A stretch of DNA of 64,000 nt from Fennellomyces sp. T-0311 (GCA_025266875.1 JALLLT010000044.1:124001-188000), one strand, 5' to 3'; shown: positions 31,468 to 45,010, counted from the first letter of the stretch. Translations and numbers: made by a program. The notes: generated by a model from the sequence alone, not told the origin.

Positions 31468-34400
31468 TTAGCCGATGGTCTTACATGGTAACGGAATGAC
31501 TATGAGATTGTTGTCAATCCACAGACAGACAGCAACTGGAGAGAAAATCCTATGAACAGGAAGAATACAATCCCTACTCAGTGGTAGCAGCTGGGACTCG
31601 TCCTTGCATATCGCCAAACCAAACGGAGCAAAAAATGCAAAGGCTGGATGAGACTTCGCGAACCATCGAACAAATGCATATACATGTTGCCCTGTACGTG
31701 GTTCGTTTGTCTCCTCGCAAATAGCCTCGGCCAAGTGCACAAAGAAATATTCAATCCTACCATACCGAAACTCCATCTCATCACAATCTAGGATTGGCTG
31801 ATTGTCGTTGTCAGTCTTGTCGAAGTAGGCTTGAATATAACATCCCCTGGTACTTCTAGCGTCGGTGCTTCGGTACAGTTGGCCTAGGATGTCGATTGTT
31901 GTGAACTTTCTGATCCTGTTACTCACCACCAGTGCTCCATCCTTAATCTCGCCTGTAATTTAAACATATTAATCAATGTCCATATGTGTACATGTGTAAT
32001 TACCTGTCGCCCTGTATTGGCTTCCAATATACAATTCACTGTAATGGGCGAACAAACACTTATAGTGCTCGTCACTCATTGCAACGAACTGCGACTGGAT
32101 CTTGGTGGTCTGGATTGCAGATGGCGGCAGTGGCTCCTGACCAGTGACCTCTTCGTCGCCCAGTTCCTCTGCATAGCCGAGGAAACGGGGCAAGTCAAAG
32201 TGAGCATGGTGGTTTGTGGTGTCGATGGTGGTGGCCTTGATGCTTGGAACAAGCACTTCGAAAAGCCCAAGAAGGTTTGAATCTCTTGTTACTTGGAAGC
32301 CCTTGCTGGCCATAAAGCTATCCGCGAAGGACATTTCCAAGAAGCTTCGCATGAAGGTACCTTCAAAGCAATCCTTGTTGTTGGTATCAAAGCTTTTTAT
32401 AAGGCCATTGTACCGTTCGAACGAGAAAATCCAGAAAGCTGGTGCTGGGCCATAGTCAAGAACTGTTTCAGCAAGATGCAAATGCATATGCATATTCAGG
32501 GTGACTTCATGATGACCGTACATTTCATCCACATTTATGCAGAATTGGCGAAGTATTCATGCATTCTAGAAATGTCATGGGTGGTCAAGGAGGGCTTTGC
32601 GAGCAGGCGACAGGCATCCACGAAAAGAAGCCAAATGTCCAGGTGGGATCTTGGGAGTCTTGTTTTCAGGAGCAGTGGTGACAAGGCCAAGGTCCACACG
32701 TGCCATTCAGCTGCTGTCATATGTGCACAGCACTGACCAACCTTACGCTTTGATATCTCGTAGCCGGGAGGAAGGTCGAATGTGTGCAGCTGCTCTTCCA
32801 TGCTTGCAAAGTGGGCTGGCGTAAGATACGGCTGGTTGGTCTCTGGATCTATCACTCTCTGCCAAAGTTCCACCATCCACCTGGCGGTTCCAAGAAACAG
32901 ATTGTGCATTGGATCAACAATCGTTGCGCGAACCCTTCGAAAGTATGTCAGGTGACACAACTCTGACCAACGGCAACCAGCATCATGCTCAACCGTCTGC
33001 CGTTCTTTGGCTGTTGTTGCTGTTGTCTACTGGTGCGACGCATCCAAGGCTTTGTTTTCGTCCATCGTTTGGGTGTTGATGTCGAAAACTGCCCAATTCC
33101 GATCTTTGGTGCCTGGGATCGCTTCGAACCGTCGGTCGCATTTGTAGCAGGCGCAGAAAGATTGGATACCGGTAAAGCCTGAAATCTTGCATGCAGCAGG
33201 GATGTCACAAGCTACCATCAAAAGTGCCGCACAGATTCTTGGCCCATTACAATTGCTCTCGTTAAGGAGTACACCAGTATAAAGCTGCTGTAGCTCATCG
33301 ACAAGCGGACGAAGGTAATTGTTAATCTGGTGGTTGCTTGGCTCATGTGGACCTGGCAGTACACCTACCAAGAGAATATTCTCTGGTTTGTAACGTTCAG
33401 ATCGCGGCAAGTTATTGAGCGACAAATAAATTGCACCACATGAATATGCTGTGCCTTTAGCGTTTGGATTAAACCAATCGCAATTAAGCGTCAACAGTAG
33501 AGAATGATCATCATCTACAAATGGTTTCCTCTCAGAATCTAAAGTCGCTCGCCACATTCTGCCATCATAAACATCAAACAGCCTATTTCCAAAACGGGTG
33601 CGATGTCTCCATGCATTGATCCGTTCCAAAAGTTTGGCCACTTGAACATCATCCTCAGCCCCAAAATGACAGAGTGATAAGGAAACTCCTTCAAGGCCAC
33701 TAGCCCTGTTGAGCTCCTTTTCACTAGTGGCCCCCCGCATGTCTTCCTAACCATGCTTGCCCAAGGGTGGTTTGGAAACTCGATATGGTCGCAGAACTGT
33801 TGTTCCTGACGAACCAAATCATTGAGCTTATAAATCTTATGACACTTTTGACAAGTAACATAAGAAGTCAAACCGTCTTCATAAAAAGCAACCCCCATAT
33901 GGCCGCGAAGCGTGGACACTTTCTTTGGCAACTTGAACGGAGCATTGACCTCGGAAAGAAGAACATTGACAAACGCCATTAGCAATTCTCCAGCAGCCTC
34001 AGACAGGAACTGCCGCTGGAAGAGAACTAGAAACATGCCAAGGAACAAGTACAGCCTCTCAGAACCAGTGGTTGGCTCTGGGTGTACAGGCAATAAAAAA
34101 CATGGTTAAAAGAGTATAATTTTTGGCAGTAACGACACTGACCATTCTCGGTTGTAGCAAAAGGGATCTCGTCCTCGCCATTCTCATTGCTGCCCTTATT
34201 GCTACTGTCTTCGACGTTTTCGCTCTCGTTTTCGCTGTCGAAATCGACATCGTCATTCCAATACGCGTCTGGAAGACGCGAAAAACTCTCTTCCACTACA
34301 ACAGGCTGCACTGGAAGTTTGTTGTTCGCAGCAGTGATTTCAACAGCGCCTTCACTACCACAGCCGTAATCGTATTCAACGTCTAATTCGTTATGTTGAT

Positions 34401-34520
34401 TAACTTTACAAAGTACTGTTTTTTTTTGGTACCTTCTTAGAAATCAACATCCATGTTGCTATTACGTCTGGCAACCATTTCGTCATAACAATTAGTGTCG
34501 ATGTATTCATAATGGTGAAG
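31468..34520 (-). pseudogene. Plavaka-type transposase B, decayed and 5'-truncated
   Basis: Homologue of the transposase at 21808-28177. Recognisable blocks, read right to left: an acidic region; FLGMFLVLFQRQF; a zinc cluster (VTCQKCHKIYKL); LTLNCDWFNPN (D) near 33480; DPMHNLFLGT (D) near 32910; FERYNGLIK (E) near 32420; and a C-terminal domain ending at 31468. Lesions: an in-frame TAA near 34446, a frameshift near 33630, a TAG near 33034 and a frameshift near 32545. The N-terminal zinc-finger exons are absent; coding similarity stops near 34560, where the Crypton begins. Older and more damaged than copy A. Confidence 0.8.
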
Positions 34521-34928
34521 ACGTGTTCAAGGCTTCTGGGGTAAATATGTAGGGCATATCAAACGAATTTCCTGTGCGTCCTGGACTTGAGTCCTCAGCC
34601 ACGAGTGGACCTGAATCCTATATGCATCTTCCCAAATTGGGATTAATCCCCGCGCAGTAGCGCGGAAGCACTTGACAGATTGTCATTGCTGGAGCACCTT
34701 TCACAATAAAAATCATAGTATCCATGTAAAGTATTAAATGATTATTAAAAACATGCTATGTCTTTTATTTCAAAACAAAAATTGTCTACTTATAATAGAA
34801 AAATGAATAAGTATAAAAGTAATACAGGGAGAAGGCTGGGTGAGGCGCTGAGCTGAGCCGCAGACCGCGTCAATGCAATACTTCTTAGGATAAACGAGGC
34901 TGCCTTACAGTATATTTGAGCAGAAATA

Positions 34929-34965
34929 AGCCATCTGAGCCATCTGAGCCATCTGAGCCAGCTGC
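34929..34965 (+). repeat. Short tandem repeat in Crypton 1
   Basis: Three perfect copies of the 9-mer GCCATCTGA, plus a partial fourth. Confidence 0.7.
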
Positions 34966-35093
34966 GAGATGCGAGTCTATGATGGTTCATGAGAAGACTC
35001 AGCCTTGTGTTGAGAAATAGAAAGGTATATAAATCAGTTTATGCAAGGGCTTGATTATAATAATTCATCTATTCTATATGCTCCATATCTACA

Positions 35094-37511
35094 ATGCCCA
35101 AACAACAGCACAATTACATATCTGATTTATACAACCTCAACCTGTCGTCACCTGAGGAATCTGCTGAAAGCCACAGTAGCCAGCCAGTTAATAGACCCGC
35201 TGGCATCGCCGGATTGAACCTGGCCATGCAACAATCAAGACAGTGAACACAAGCCACAACGCAGGAACTTCGTCCGAGTGCCACCAAGCTTGCATACTAT
35301 CCAAAGATGAGTGAATTTTGTGCATGGTGCGACACTATGGGTTTCCCAGTGACTACGCGTTATCAAGGTACTGGTGATAAATTGCACTATTTCCTCGAAC
35401 AAGTTGTAAGTAAACATTTACTGAAGTACAGAACTAATATTCTATGAACTCTTCGCTTATTACCTCTATGTTAGGTCGTTACGAGGCTTCATCGCCCTAC
35501 CAACAAAAAGCAATCCATGACTGATGTCAACGAAGATTCAAACGTGGTGGATGCTCTGGGAGTGGAGCTGGAAGTTGATCGAGAGTCCATGCTCGGCTTT
35601 AGCTCTATTGACCAATACGTCAGTGCGATCACCAAACTCTTTAACGATCAATGCAGCAACAACACCAACACTATTATCAACCACCCGCGAACTTCAGATG
35701 TCAAGGCATTGCTTACAAACGCCAGAAAAAAGGATGCCAAGAGACGCAAGACCGATTACAAAGACCGCGCTGCTGGATCAATTCTAGATAGATACTCGAC
35801 AATCGAAGAACTGGCCAGCGTCATCGAGTATTTTCTAGCGAAGGATCAGCCTGAACACTATCGCAATGCAGTTATGATGCTGATATCGCACTTCGCGCTT
35901 ATGCGTGGTGACAATGTTCAGGAGATAGAGTTTGTGGACATCCACTCTATTCCTCTTGAAGGAGAAGGACCAACGTCTAGTATCCAATGCCCTTGTTTAG
36001 TTTTACTTATGTTTCATGGAAAGACGAACCAATTTGGTAAAGCCGAGCATGGGTCAGCCATTCGATGTGCGCATGTTGAAACCTGTCTTTGGATGGCCCT
36101 TGGTCTTTATTTTTTCTATCGTTGGCACGTGCAAGGTGAAGATTTCCCAGCTATGGTGAGCCCTGAAGACTGGTATTCCATCAAGCTATGCAGGAGTGAG
36201 GCTATCGACCTCACTACGGCTGTCACACCAAATGCACACTACACAGCTTTCAAGAAGGCATTCGAACACTGTCAGATCAGAACAACAGCTGTCACATGCA
36301 GGTAGACAGTCGGGTGCAAAAATGGCGGATCTAGCCAGGGCCAGTGACTTGGCGATTCGACGAGCTGGGCCATGGACAAGCGACGTGATGGAGGGATCAT
36401 ACCTGACAAACCTACCCCGGCGTATGCTGCGAGCTATGGCAATGTTTGACGCCAACGGAAATCCTTCTGGCTACCTCATGATGCCGAGCAACCCTCCAAG
36501 ACTGCAACAGAAGGTTTTCCCTTGGATCAGCAGCGACAAGAAATGATTGATCGGGGCGAGGGTGACAAGAGTATTGCTGCGATGGATTCTGAAGATGCTA
36601 CGTACTTTACGGAGAACATTCTTGCAGGACTCTGTGCTGATGAGAAAGCGCCATCCGCACTTATCATTTGGAATGCACCTCTCTTCAGAGATCCGGATTA
36701 CCTGACATTTGCAAAGTGAGTAGTTGAGATAACAGTAGCACAGTATATACTTACCATCTCTTTTTAAATTCCAGTAAGCTAGCAGACTCCATTGACAAGG
36801 CCCCACCATCAGAGGACCTCATTCTCTCCAAGGCAATGCACATCTACACAGTTACCTCCAGCAAATGTGCGCCGACATGTCTTAAAAACTTGATCATACT
36901 ACACAATTAGTTGAGACGCATACGCAAACATTCAACCAGTTTATGGTGACCTTGCGAATGGACGTCTCACGATTTCGGTCCAATGGACACCGCAATCACA
37001 AATGCCAACTGCTTCAGGAAGTACTGATTGCCTCGCCACGGCTGCTACTCCATCACCCCTTCATCTTGCTACTAGAAGACTATCCACTAGTAGCTTCGCG
37101 CCTGCCCCTGATAATTCGACTTCTGCCGCTACCTCTTCCGTTTCCCAGCCAGCATACCACAGAATAAGCGATGGCGTGAAGACAGTAAAGGACCTATGGC
37201 GCGAATATCACGACGGTTTGTCTGGTGGTCCTGCTCTCAAGGATCTGGAACTTCAGTGGGGGACTGCATGGCGCAAGGACCAGATGAAAAAGTTTAACTG
37301 GAGAAAGCACGTTGTCGACAGGATTGAGGCATTCATCGAGCACCACGGCTTGCAGCAGCAGGACCCAGCGAACGTCCTGGACATGATTGAGTACTGGCGC
37401 AAGCATCCAAAGCCTGAGTGGTGTCAGCATGGGCTAATAAAGAAGAAATCCTTGAACTGGATGGCTGAAAACCAAGAGACATGGCAGAATGCAGAGATGC
37501 CTCCTATTTAG
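35094..37511 (+). pseudogene. Crypton tyrosine recombinase 1, decayed
   Basis: Site-specific recombinase of the Crypton class. It starts MPKQQHNYISDLYNLNL at 35094. The core domain shows HFALMRGDNVQE (catalytic R), FHGKTNQFG (K), HAGRQSGAKM (H-x-x-R) and EGSYLTNLPRR (Y). The C-terminal GCR1-like domain runs 37160-37511 (SDGVKTVKDLWREYHDG, LNWMAENQETW). Lesions: TGA at 35244-35246, a frameshift near 36293 just before the HxxR box, another near 36520, and stops near 36900. It is clearly homologous to the copy at 55549-58205, which lacks these defects. Confidence 0.85.
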
Positions 37512-38949
37512 AAAGCATTTGTTGCAGCAACTCTCGTTTATACAATAAAAAACACTTTTCTGCTCATTTTACAAACACAATATGAAACTAATTCAATAAA
37601 TTCAATGAATAATGACAGAGTGAATGAGATGTTTCAGTCATTACATTGGTCATTTCAAGATGGTTTGACCATGCTTCCCCTCAAATGCATAAAAAGTATA
37701 AGGATACCCAGCCAGTAAAATTGCTCAGGACTTCGGAAGTAAATATGCACATATTAACCCTGGCTCAGGATTTTACGCTGCCATAATCACCCTAAATTAT
37801 GAAGACCCGCTGGACGCAGCGAGACTTGTGAGAACTTGCGGGGTTGATAAGTGGTTGATAATTAGCTTGCTAATAAAAAGTACTCCACTGATAAGTTTAT
37901 ACTTACAGTCTACAGCGTTCCTGTTTTACTCGCTCTTCAAACAATTCCAATTGATGCTCGGCATCAGTTACGACGGTCCAGCTGTCACCAGGAGTGTATA
38001 ACTTCTGCTGAACATCCGAAATTTCATCGAGCAAGCTATATGACGACTAGAGTTAGTGCACTTGTCAATGCGATACTCGAGTTGACTGTAAGTACTCTCT
38101 GTAGTTTCCGGAGTGCTGTGTGTTTTCGTCGTAATTACTATTGGTACTCATATCGCAGAAGGTAATAAGCAGCACAACGTGGTCTCTACATGACTTAAAT
38201 ACTGAGATCAAATGGTAGCCTTACTTGTCTGTTTTCAATTCACTAAAGAAAGAAGTCGTACAGATCGTGTGCATATGTAATTTGTCATAGTGAAGAACAT
38301 TAAAGCGAGGATTTCAAAAGCGATTTAATAGGGAATTCCTTACTTCGATATTTTTTGTGACATTGCTAGGTCATCACAGAGCGCTTGCCAATAATTTGCA
38401 ACTGCGATTCCTCAGATAATAGCACATTAAAAGTAAAGGGAACACTTCTTGTACCACTCCTGTTTGCTACTTTTTAAAAATATATCTCAGCTCCTCTGTG
38501 ACACAGACAACTGTTGTTTTGTATCAACAATCAAATTCGGCAGTAACCACTTTTTGGACCAGGGAGCTATGTAAAGTACTATAAGTACATGCGTTCATAC
38601 TTTATTTATCGTTGCTTCAGCTCTGTATGTCTTTAGAGATATATAAAAGTAGCTCGCTAATGTATGAAAAAGGTTGCATGATTGAATATTGAAATCCAGA
38701 ATGCATACCAAGTACGCGCATGTATTATCATTGAAGCAATGGACTTTGGCCTTTTGTGCAAGGGAGTGAGGGAAGGTAATATGTAGCGGGGGATTGGGAT
38801 TGCAAGGAGCAGATGTAACAATACATGTTACACTGCTGTGAGGCTTCAGAATCTACTACCAGACTATTGTAGTTTAACTAACTGTGGGACGAAAGCAACG
38901 CCAAAAAGTAAATTTGTGTACCATAAAGGTTTTTTTTTAAGAATATGCT
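37512..38949. other. Spacer with a possible isolated exon
   Basis: Mostly featureless AT-rich sequence. On the minus strand 38045-37910 reads as a plausible exon (DEISDVQQKLYTPGDSWTVV to LFEERVKQERC), followed by a GTAAGT-type donor. I cannot connect it to a gene. Confidence 0.35.
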
Positions 38950-39007
38950 TTCAGCCAGCTGAAATTGTGCTGATAGATAGCTGAAAACTGAGCTTTCAGC
39001 AATAGCT

Positions 39008-39302
39008 CACCTCAGGCGGACCGATTGATACTCAGTTTGGAAACTGTAAACCCCTCCGCCATTCTGTAGTACCACCTTTGCAATCCACGCGGTGTCACAC
39101 CGTGCTTTACCGCTGACTCACCAATATAATTTAAAAGGTACCACCCTTTACGAATTTGCTCTTTTTTTCACTTTTATTTTCCAACCTAATGAGCGACCAT
39201 ACGACTACCCAGACCCAATCTGAACCAGCAACTGCATCTGCCGTACCCCAGAGTATGCCTCAGATGGAATCTCGTACTAGAAAAGTATCAGCCTGCAATG
39301 CT
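39008..39302 (+). repeat. KDZ element left inverted repeat
   Basis: Inverted match to 51070-51364, well conserved over the whole length. It includes a promoter-like stretch and the start of an ORF (ATG at 39189). Confidence 0.8.
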
Positions 39303-39323
39303 CTTATACATTCTGTCTGTTAA
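39189..39323 (+). pseudogene. Truncated first exon carried in the left TIR
   Basis: 44 codons starting MSDHTTTQTQ, a near copy of the first exon of the gene at 49989-51183, then a stop right after the repeat ends. The sequence is present only because it lies within the inverted repeat. Confidence 0.75.
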
Positions 39324-39502
39324 AAGTACTTGTACCAACGATCATTCTACTATTCTATATAAGTATATATTTAGGAGTATATGTGAATTTGAAGTTGGGA
39401 ATAAGCAAAGGAGCATAATCCATAATGGGTAAAATATAGATGAAAGCATATAGACAACATATAAACATATGTCCATAGAAAAGCATATAAAGTATAGGTA
39501 CA

Positions 39503-42500
39503 CTAGAAATTCTCTGCATAAGTCTCGACCTCGGCTCCCTCCATCAGTGCTGAGATGATCTCAGCATTCTCAGCATTCTCCACAGCTTCGTATAGGTTAC
39601 CAATATGATCTTGGCTTTCCTGCGGCTCTTCATAAATGTCATCGTGATGACTTTCATCGTCAAAGTTTACGGCCGGTGTCACTGGCATCTCTGTACCTTC
39701 TGCTTCGATGACCTCCGCGCATGTATCTTGCCCTTCCAGCAGATGATCAACTGCTGGCAAGTGAGGTCTATCGAAGCCATGGACCTTAAAGTACAAGATG
39801 TCAGCATTGTGTAGAGCATCAATAAGTACTGCACGGCGTCCAGAACAAGTCTCATCAAGGATTCTCGCCTCTAACTTTGCGCATTTTTCGCGCGCATAGT
39901 GCCGAAGCTTTTCGTTCTCTCTCTGTTTTCTGAAGTTATAGAATGAAGTATGCTTAACGTTAATCACCTACGTACCTCCAGAAGTGCCAACTCTTCAGTA
40001 GCTCTCATCTTACTCATCATATTGCGAAGAACATCAAGCTCATGGCTGTCCATTGTTGCTTGTCCGTTCCAAAATGCAGTATCTGGTTTCTTGATATCCT
40101 CTCATGATATTTCGGCGCTGTCAAGATTACGGCAAGCCTCATTATAACACTTGAGCTCAGATTCGGCATCCTTGGCAAGCTTATTGATGGCTCTTGCGTG
40201 CCTAGTACTCATAGTCTCGCCTAACAGTTTCGAAATATAATGTATTACACATCTACTGCTGGTTCTGCAGAACTTTAGAAAAGCCTTACCAGGTCTTGCA
40301 CCACTGTGGCCATGCATTTGCTCGTACATCATCTGACGTGAGATGATTAACGACTTTATACAATCAAGCGCGTTTTGCTTGTCGAGTTTGAGCTTTTGTT
40401 CTTTTATCTCCACCCATTTCGGTGAGGATTCAGTCCAACGTCCGGTTTCTTCAATCCCCAATGAGCGTTTGCATATTTCGACTTTCTTTAAAGCCTTATC
40501 ACGTTTTTTGGTGATCTCTTCTAATTATTATAATAGCAGGCATCTTTCAGCTGTATGCTACGTATCAAATGCTTTCTAACTTACCGTTGCTCATTCTTGC
40601 CCTTCTTGTCGATCCCTCGTTGATAGTTCCTTCATTTGTTTGAGCATTGGGGCTATTTATTTCGGCACTATATGTTGTAAATGTAGATGGCTTTGATTAG
40701 CAACAGTTATACCTATTTTGTATACTTTGACGTTTGATCAGCATTAAAACATGGTTGCTTACTTTAGTTTATACAATTCGACTAGCTCTTTGAAGTACAC
40801 AATTTCCTGAGATACTCTTCTCGGTAGCGCGCTTAAACCTGACTTATTTTTAACATCAGAGGTATACGCTAACCAATGGGTCTTGATATCTTCTTCAGAT
40901 ATTTGATCAGAGGCCCACCACGGCAAGGTACGCGTTGCTTCGTCGCTTTGAAGAAATAATCTCTTCTTTTCTTGAATGAAACTATCGGCCTTGCTGTGTA
41001 TCTCTTCTGCTCTCCGCTGTTTAATGCGAAGGGTTTGTTCTTGATCACCAAAAATTTTTAAATTTAGCTCAGTTAGTACGTAGAGCAGTAATGTGATAAA
41101 TTAGGTTGGCTTACACAGGTTCAATAATTTTTTCCACCGAAAGTGTTGAATTGCATGATCTAGTGTACTTTGGCGCCTTTCTGCGTTTATCTGACACGTA
41201 ATCGAAACAAAGTTACCTAGGTATGACCATATACGCTCCATTCCTTCCCCATCTGTCATAGCCATATCAGATTGATATCGAGGATGGTAATCGATTTGGC
41301 ATTGCATGGAGTGTGCATATGCGTGAAAGACCGAAACAGCTACTTTGCTCTCAGAGAGCTCTGGAAAAGCGGCCTAAAGATGCATTTTGTAATGTGGTAG
41401 CATTAATATCCATGTCGTATCCTGACATACCAGTCATCCATTGTCTACATACCTTTCCATCTCAGCCTTTGTTACATCCGTTCCTTTATTTCGACATCAA
41501 CAACCGCACAGTTATCTATTGGCCTGTTCACTGGCTTGTGTGTCAGTGAGACCTTGATCTGGGTTCAGACTTCAAGAAGGACCATTCACGTTAACTCAGT
41601 CTCTGCATGATTATCCGCTCCTTCGTAATAAGGCAGTATGGTCATTAGGGATTACGGCGATAACACGGATTCGGCTCTGATAGAAAAGCATTCACCTTCT
41701 CCGTCCCGACTCATCATCATTATAAATAGAGAGTAGTTCTCTTCAATAAAACATTATCTTATTTTTGGTCTCGTCATTTGAAGCTTTCCAATTGAGCGAT
41801 ACCACAATCCAGAGTATACCATATCTTCATTATATCAAATGCATAATATTACGCCATCAGGTTACATACTTGATGATGTACATATATATTTAAATATATA
41901 AACGGAAGCACAGTACATTACCTTCAGGGTGGGTTCAAAGCGACAACCAATATCATACATGACATTTAGGTTGTTATTGCCATATTGGCTTTTGACTACT
42001 TCAACAAGCGCAAGCGGATACTTGAACCTATAATTAGAGACAGTTAGGTATCAATAATATAATGTATAAGTAGTATATATGCTACTGCATATCAGGGCTA
42101 AAGAAATACTATAAATAACCCACCTTTCACCGGATTCAAACATGTTTGTAAAAGCTAACGGGATTGAATGTCGAGCACATGAGGACCCAGCAACACCAGT
42201 TTCATAAAAGCTTGGCATAACTCTGCTGTCAATTGCTGGATCTGCAGCCTTGAGCCTGCTTTGACAGATCTTTTTAAACTGTCAGCTCTAATAGCTTCAT
42301 ATTTTGAGTGAAGTGAATCAGCATCAAAGTATTTGCGTGTGCTTGGCTTTTTGGTATCCTGCTCGCTACGCTTTCGTCGACGCAATTGGGCATTCGCATC
42401 CAATGCAATCCACATTCCATTCTACGTGTATTAAAGCAAGCATTTTGAGTAATTTAAGATAAGGAAGCGATATATTATCTACATAGCGATAAGTAAAAAC

Positions 42501-43603
42501 TAAGGCACTATAGTAACGTACCTCTGGACAGCAAGGACATCCTTTATCCTGGACATCAAGTATCTTTTTTACTTTATCAAGCATGTCCTGATACGCGAAG
42601 TAGGCATTTGAGAACGCCTTTCGAAGACGCTCATCTTTCTAATTATTAGAATTTCCGGTTTAGCATAATTAGTATCTACACAATAAGCGGTACATCATTG
42701 TATTGTTATTACTTTGAAGCGATGAACCTGGGCACAAGTATTTATAAACGCTTGTACAGATAGCTGGCCTTCGACATTTAAGTGGTAGTAGAAGTCAAGC
42801 AGAGGAATGTGAAACGCCATTTTAGGGGAAGATGGCGAAGCAGGAAAGAGATGATGTCGAATAAGTGTTTCTGCTTTTGATCTACAATTGCAAAACGGTA
42901 TCTTGGATGTACCAATTCCTAAATTCGAATTATTTAGAATCAATTGTATATAGTTTTATACATCGTTATTTGAAGCAATGGTTACTGCTATAAAACATGC
43001 ATTCCACTTCTTTAATTTTAACAGTGTTGCATCCACAACGCGCTGCCTTGTATCAGGCTCGTTCTTCACAAATGATGGTCCACCAGTTGCTCGTCAATAA
43101 AAGTACGCGTCGATCAAGCAACCTAACATCCCAGACCAGTTACTTTCAAGGATGGCCTGCTTCTGCTGATGCGTTCTTCTGAAATTTCGACGAACGTCTG
43201 AAAGGAAGGTGTTACATCTATCGCTATAGCTTTGGCTTTGACGATAGTAATCATCATCGTTCCCATGATCCATATCAATATTGTCATCTAGTCCTTCCCA
43301 ACGTTGCTGTAAGGCAAATGCTAAATCATTTCATTAATAAAACTGCTCGTGGCTTCCATTACCGTATATACCATCATCATGACTAGTAGGCGTGATATTA
43401 TGTGTGTCTGCTCTTACGCGCTTGGTAGGCGGCATTGAGGCTCCCGAAGAATCATCTTCCTCATTACGTTCATCCCCTGGTCTTCGTATGGCGTATTTGG
43501 TGAGGTGTTTACCATTCTTCGATTTGGCTGACCAAACCACTTCGCCACCTTGGCCGGGAATTCTCAAATATTTTGGAGATGCAGATTTTGTCTTTTTACC
43601 CAT
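39503..43603 (-). pseudogene. KDZ transposase, degraded
   Basis: DDE-type transposase of the KDZ superfamily. Diagnostic blocks, read right to left: a basic N-terminus (MGKKTKSASPKYLRIPG); RFRRTH-like SDVRRNFRRTHQQKQ; the cysteine block PFCNCRSKAETLIRHHLFP with SPKMAFHIPLLDFY; GCPCCPE; MWIALDANAQLRRRK (first D); FYETGVAGSSCARH; MYDIGCRFEPTLK (second D); FHAYAHSMQCQIDYHPRYQ; DGEGMERIWSYLG (probable E); then a long charged coiled C-terminus ending at 39503. Many short introns. Lesions: TGA at 43094-43096, a frameshift near 42275 in an A-run, TGA at 40102-40104, and an LTR-like insert at 41393-41806. Confidence 0.88.
41393..41806 (+). mobile_element. Probable solo LTR in a KDZ intron
   Basis: 414 bp with inverted ends TGTGGTA and TACCACA. 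Inside, TATAAATAGAG is followed by TTCAATAAAA and GTCTCGTCA, an LTR-like promoter/poly(A) order shared with 7330-7400 and 56007-56323. It enlarges what would be a KDZ intron of roughly 130 nt. I see no target duplication, so the exact ends are uncertain. Confidence 0.5.
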
Positions 43604-44094
43604 TGGAAGCGAACAAGAAAAAAGGAACCCTTAGATAATGCGTCAAGCATCTATATATATATTATTTATCATAATTATGAAACGTGCTAAAAGAACAAAA
43701 GCATTAATATATCTCGTGCATTCAAAGTGTCAATATATCCACCACAACAAGAAGCATGTTTATTACCTTTTTATAAATGAGCCACTTCGACAATAAAGCA
43801 GAAACACATATCGCTAAGTAATCATCCATCATGCAGATAGCTCTCAGTAAAAGATCTACGGCACCTAGTGTATATTATATAATCTAAGCATACCACATGG
43901 AGAATCAAATACCTGGAAATCTCCCGCTTTACTCCGTTTAATCTTTTTATCTCCAGAAATCTTCGTTGCCATACTGGATATCTTTCACATTATTGGCGTA
44001 AAATTATCATATCTTGAAGCAGTACTACGATCTAAGAATAGTATAATGGCAGATCAAGAAAAAATAATCGCTTTAAAGGAAGTTTGGGATGCAT

Positions 44095-45010
44095 AACCGT
44101 ATTTTACCTGTTTATCTTCAACAATCTCCAGAAATCTTCAAACCCTGTGGACGTTTTGTAAGAAAAGATTGCTCAGCTCGCTGAAAAGCCCTCACTTCAT
44201 AATATTCTATTACTGAAACAGACTGAACACCTCGGAAACATGACAGTCAAAAGAGCTTCTTTGGAATAGGTTAATATCTCGGTTTATCTTCGGAAATCTC
44301 TGGAAATCTTCAACCCCTGTCGACCTTCCTTAAAAAAAAAAGTCGCTCAATTCGTTCATAAACCATCATTGCACAATATTATATTATCTATAACAGATTG
44401 TACACCTTGGAAACATGGCAAGCAAAGTGTTTACTTGGAATAGATCAATGTCTCGGTTTATCTTCAGAAATCTCTGGAAATCTTCAACCCCTGTCGACCT
44501 TCCTTAAAAAAAAAAGTCGCTCAATTCGTTCATAAACCATCATTGCACAATATTATATTATCTATAACAGATTGTACACCTTGGAAACATGGCAAGCAAA
44601 GTGTTTACTTGGAATAGATCAATGTCTCGGTTTATCTTCAGAAATCTCTGGAAATCTTCAACCCCTGCCGACCTTTCTTAAAAAAAAAAAGTCGCTCAAT
44701 TCGTTCATAAACCATCATTGCATAATATTATATTATCTATAACAGATTGTACACCTTGGAAACATGGCAAGCAAAGTGTTTACTTGGAATAGATCAATAT
44801 CTCGGTTTATCTTCGGAAATCTCTGGAAATCTTCAACCCCTGCCGACCTTTCTTAAAAAAAAAAGTCGCTCAATTCGTTCATAAACCATCATTGTATAAT
44901 ATTATATTATCTATAACAGATTGCACATCTCGGAAACATAGCAAGTAAAGTGTTTATTTGGAACAGGCCAGTGTCTCGGTTTATCTTCAGAAATCGCTAT
45001 AAATCGTACC
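44095..45010 (+). repeat. Tandem array of 174-bp units
   Basis: Five to six units; the marker CAACCCC recurs at 44311, 44485, 44659 and 44834, with degenerate units at about 44139 and 45000. Central units are nearly identical. Each carries the element's subterminal motif (TCTCTGGAAATCTTC) and an A-run. It probably amplifies transposase or accessory-protein binding sites. Confidence 0.85.

Larger units (their letters stand above)
34565..37765 (+). mobile_element. Crypton-type element 1 (approximate ends)
   Basis: Ends inferred by comparison with the second copy. Both share a 5' zone with GTGGACCT and a GCGCG-to-GGAAGCAC motif. Both share a 3' zone with GGAC, then AAATATGCACATATT (near 37735). 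It carries a tyrosine recombinase with a C-terminal GCR1-like DNA-binding domain, as in fungal Cryptons. Confidence 0.6.

Noticed and set aside
44095..45010. Regular repeats with spacers, considered as a CRISPR array
   Set aside because: Units are 174 bp with nearly identical whole sequence, no short repeat/unique spacer pattern, in a eukaryotic transposon.
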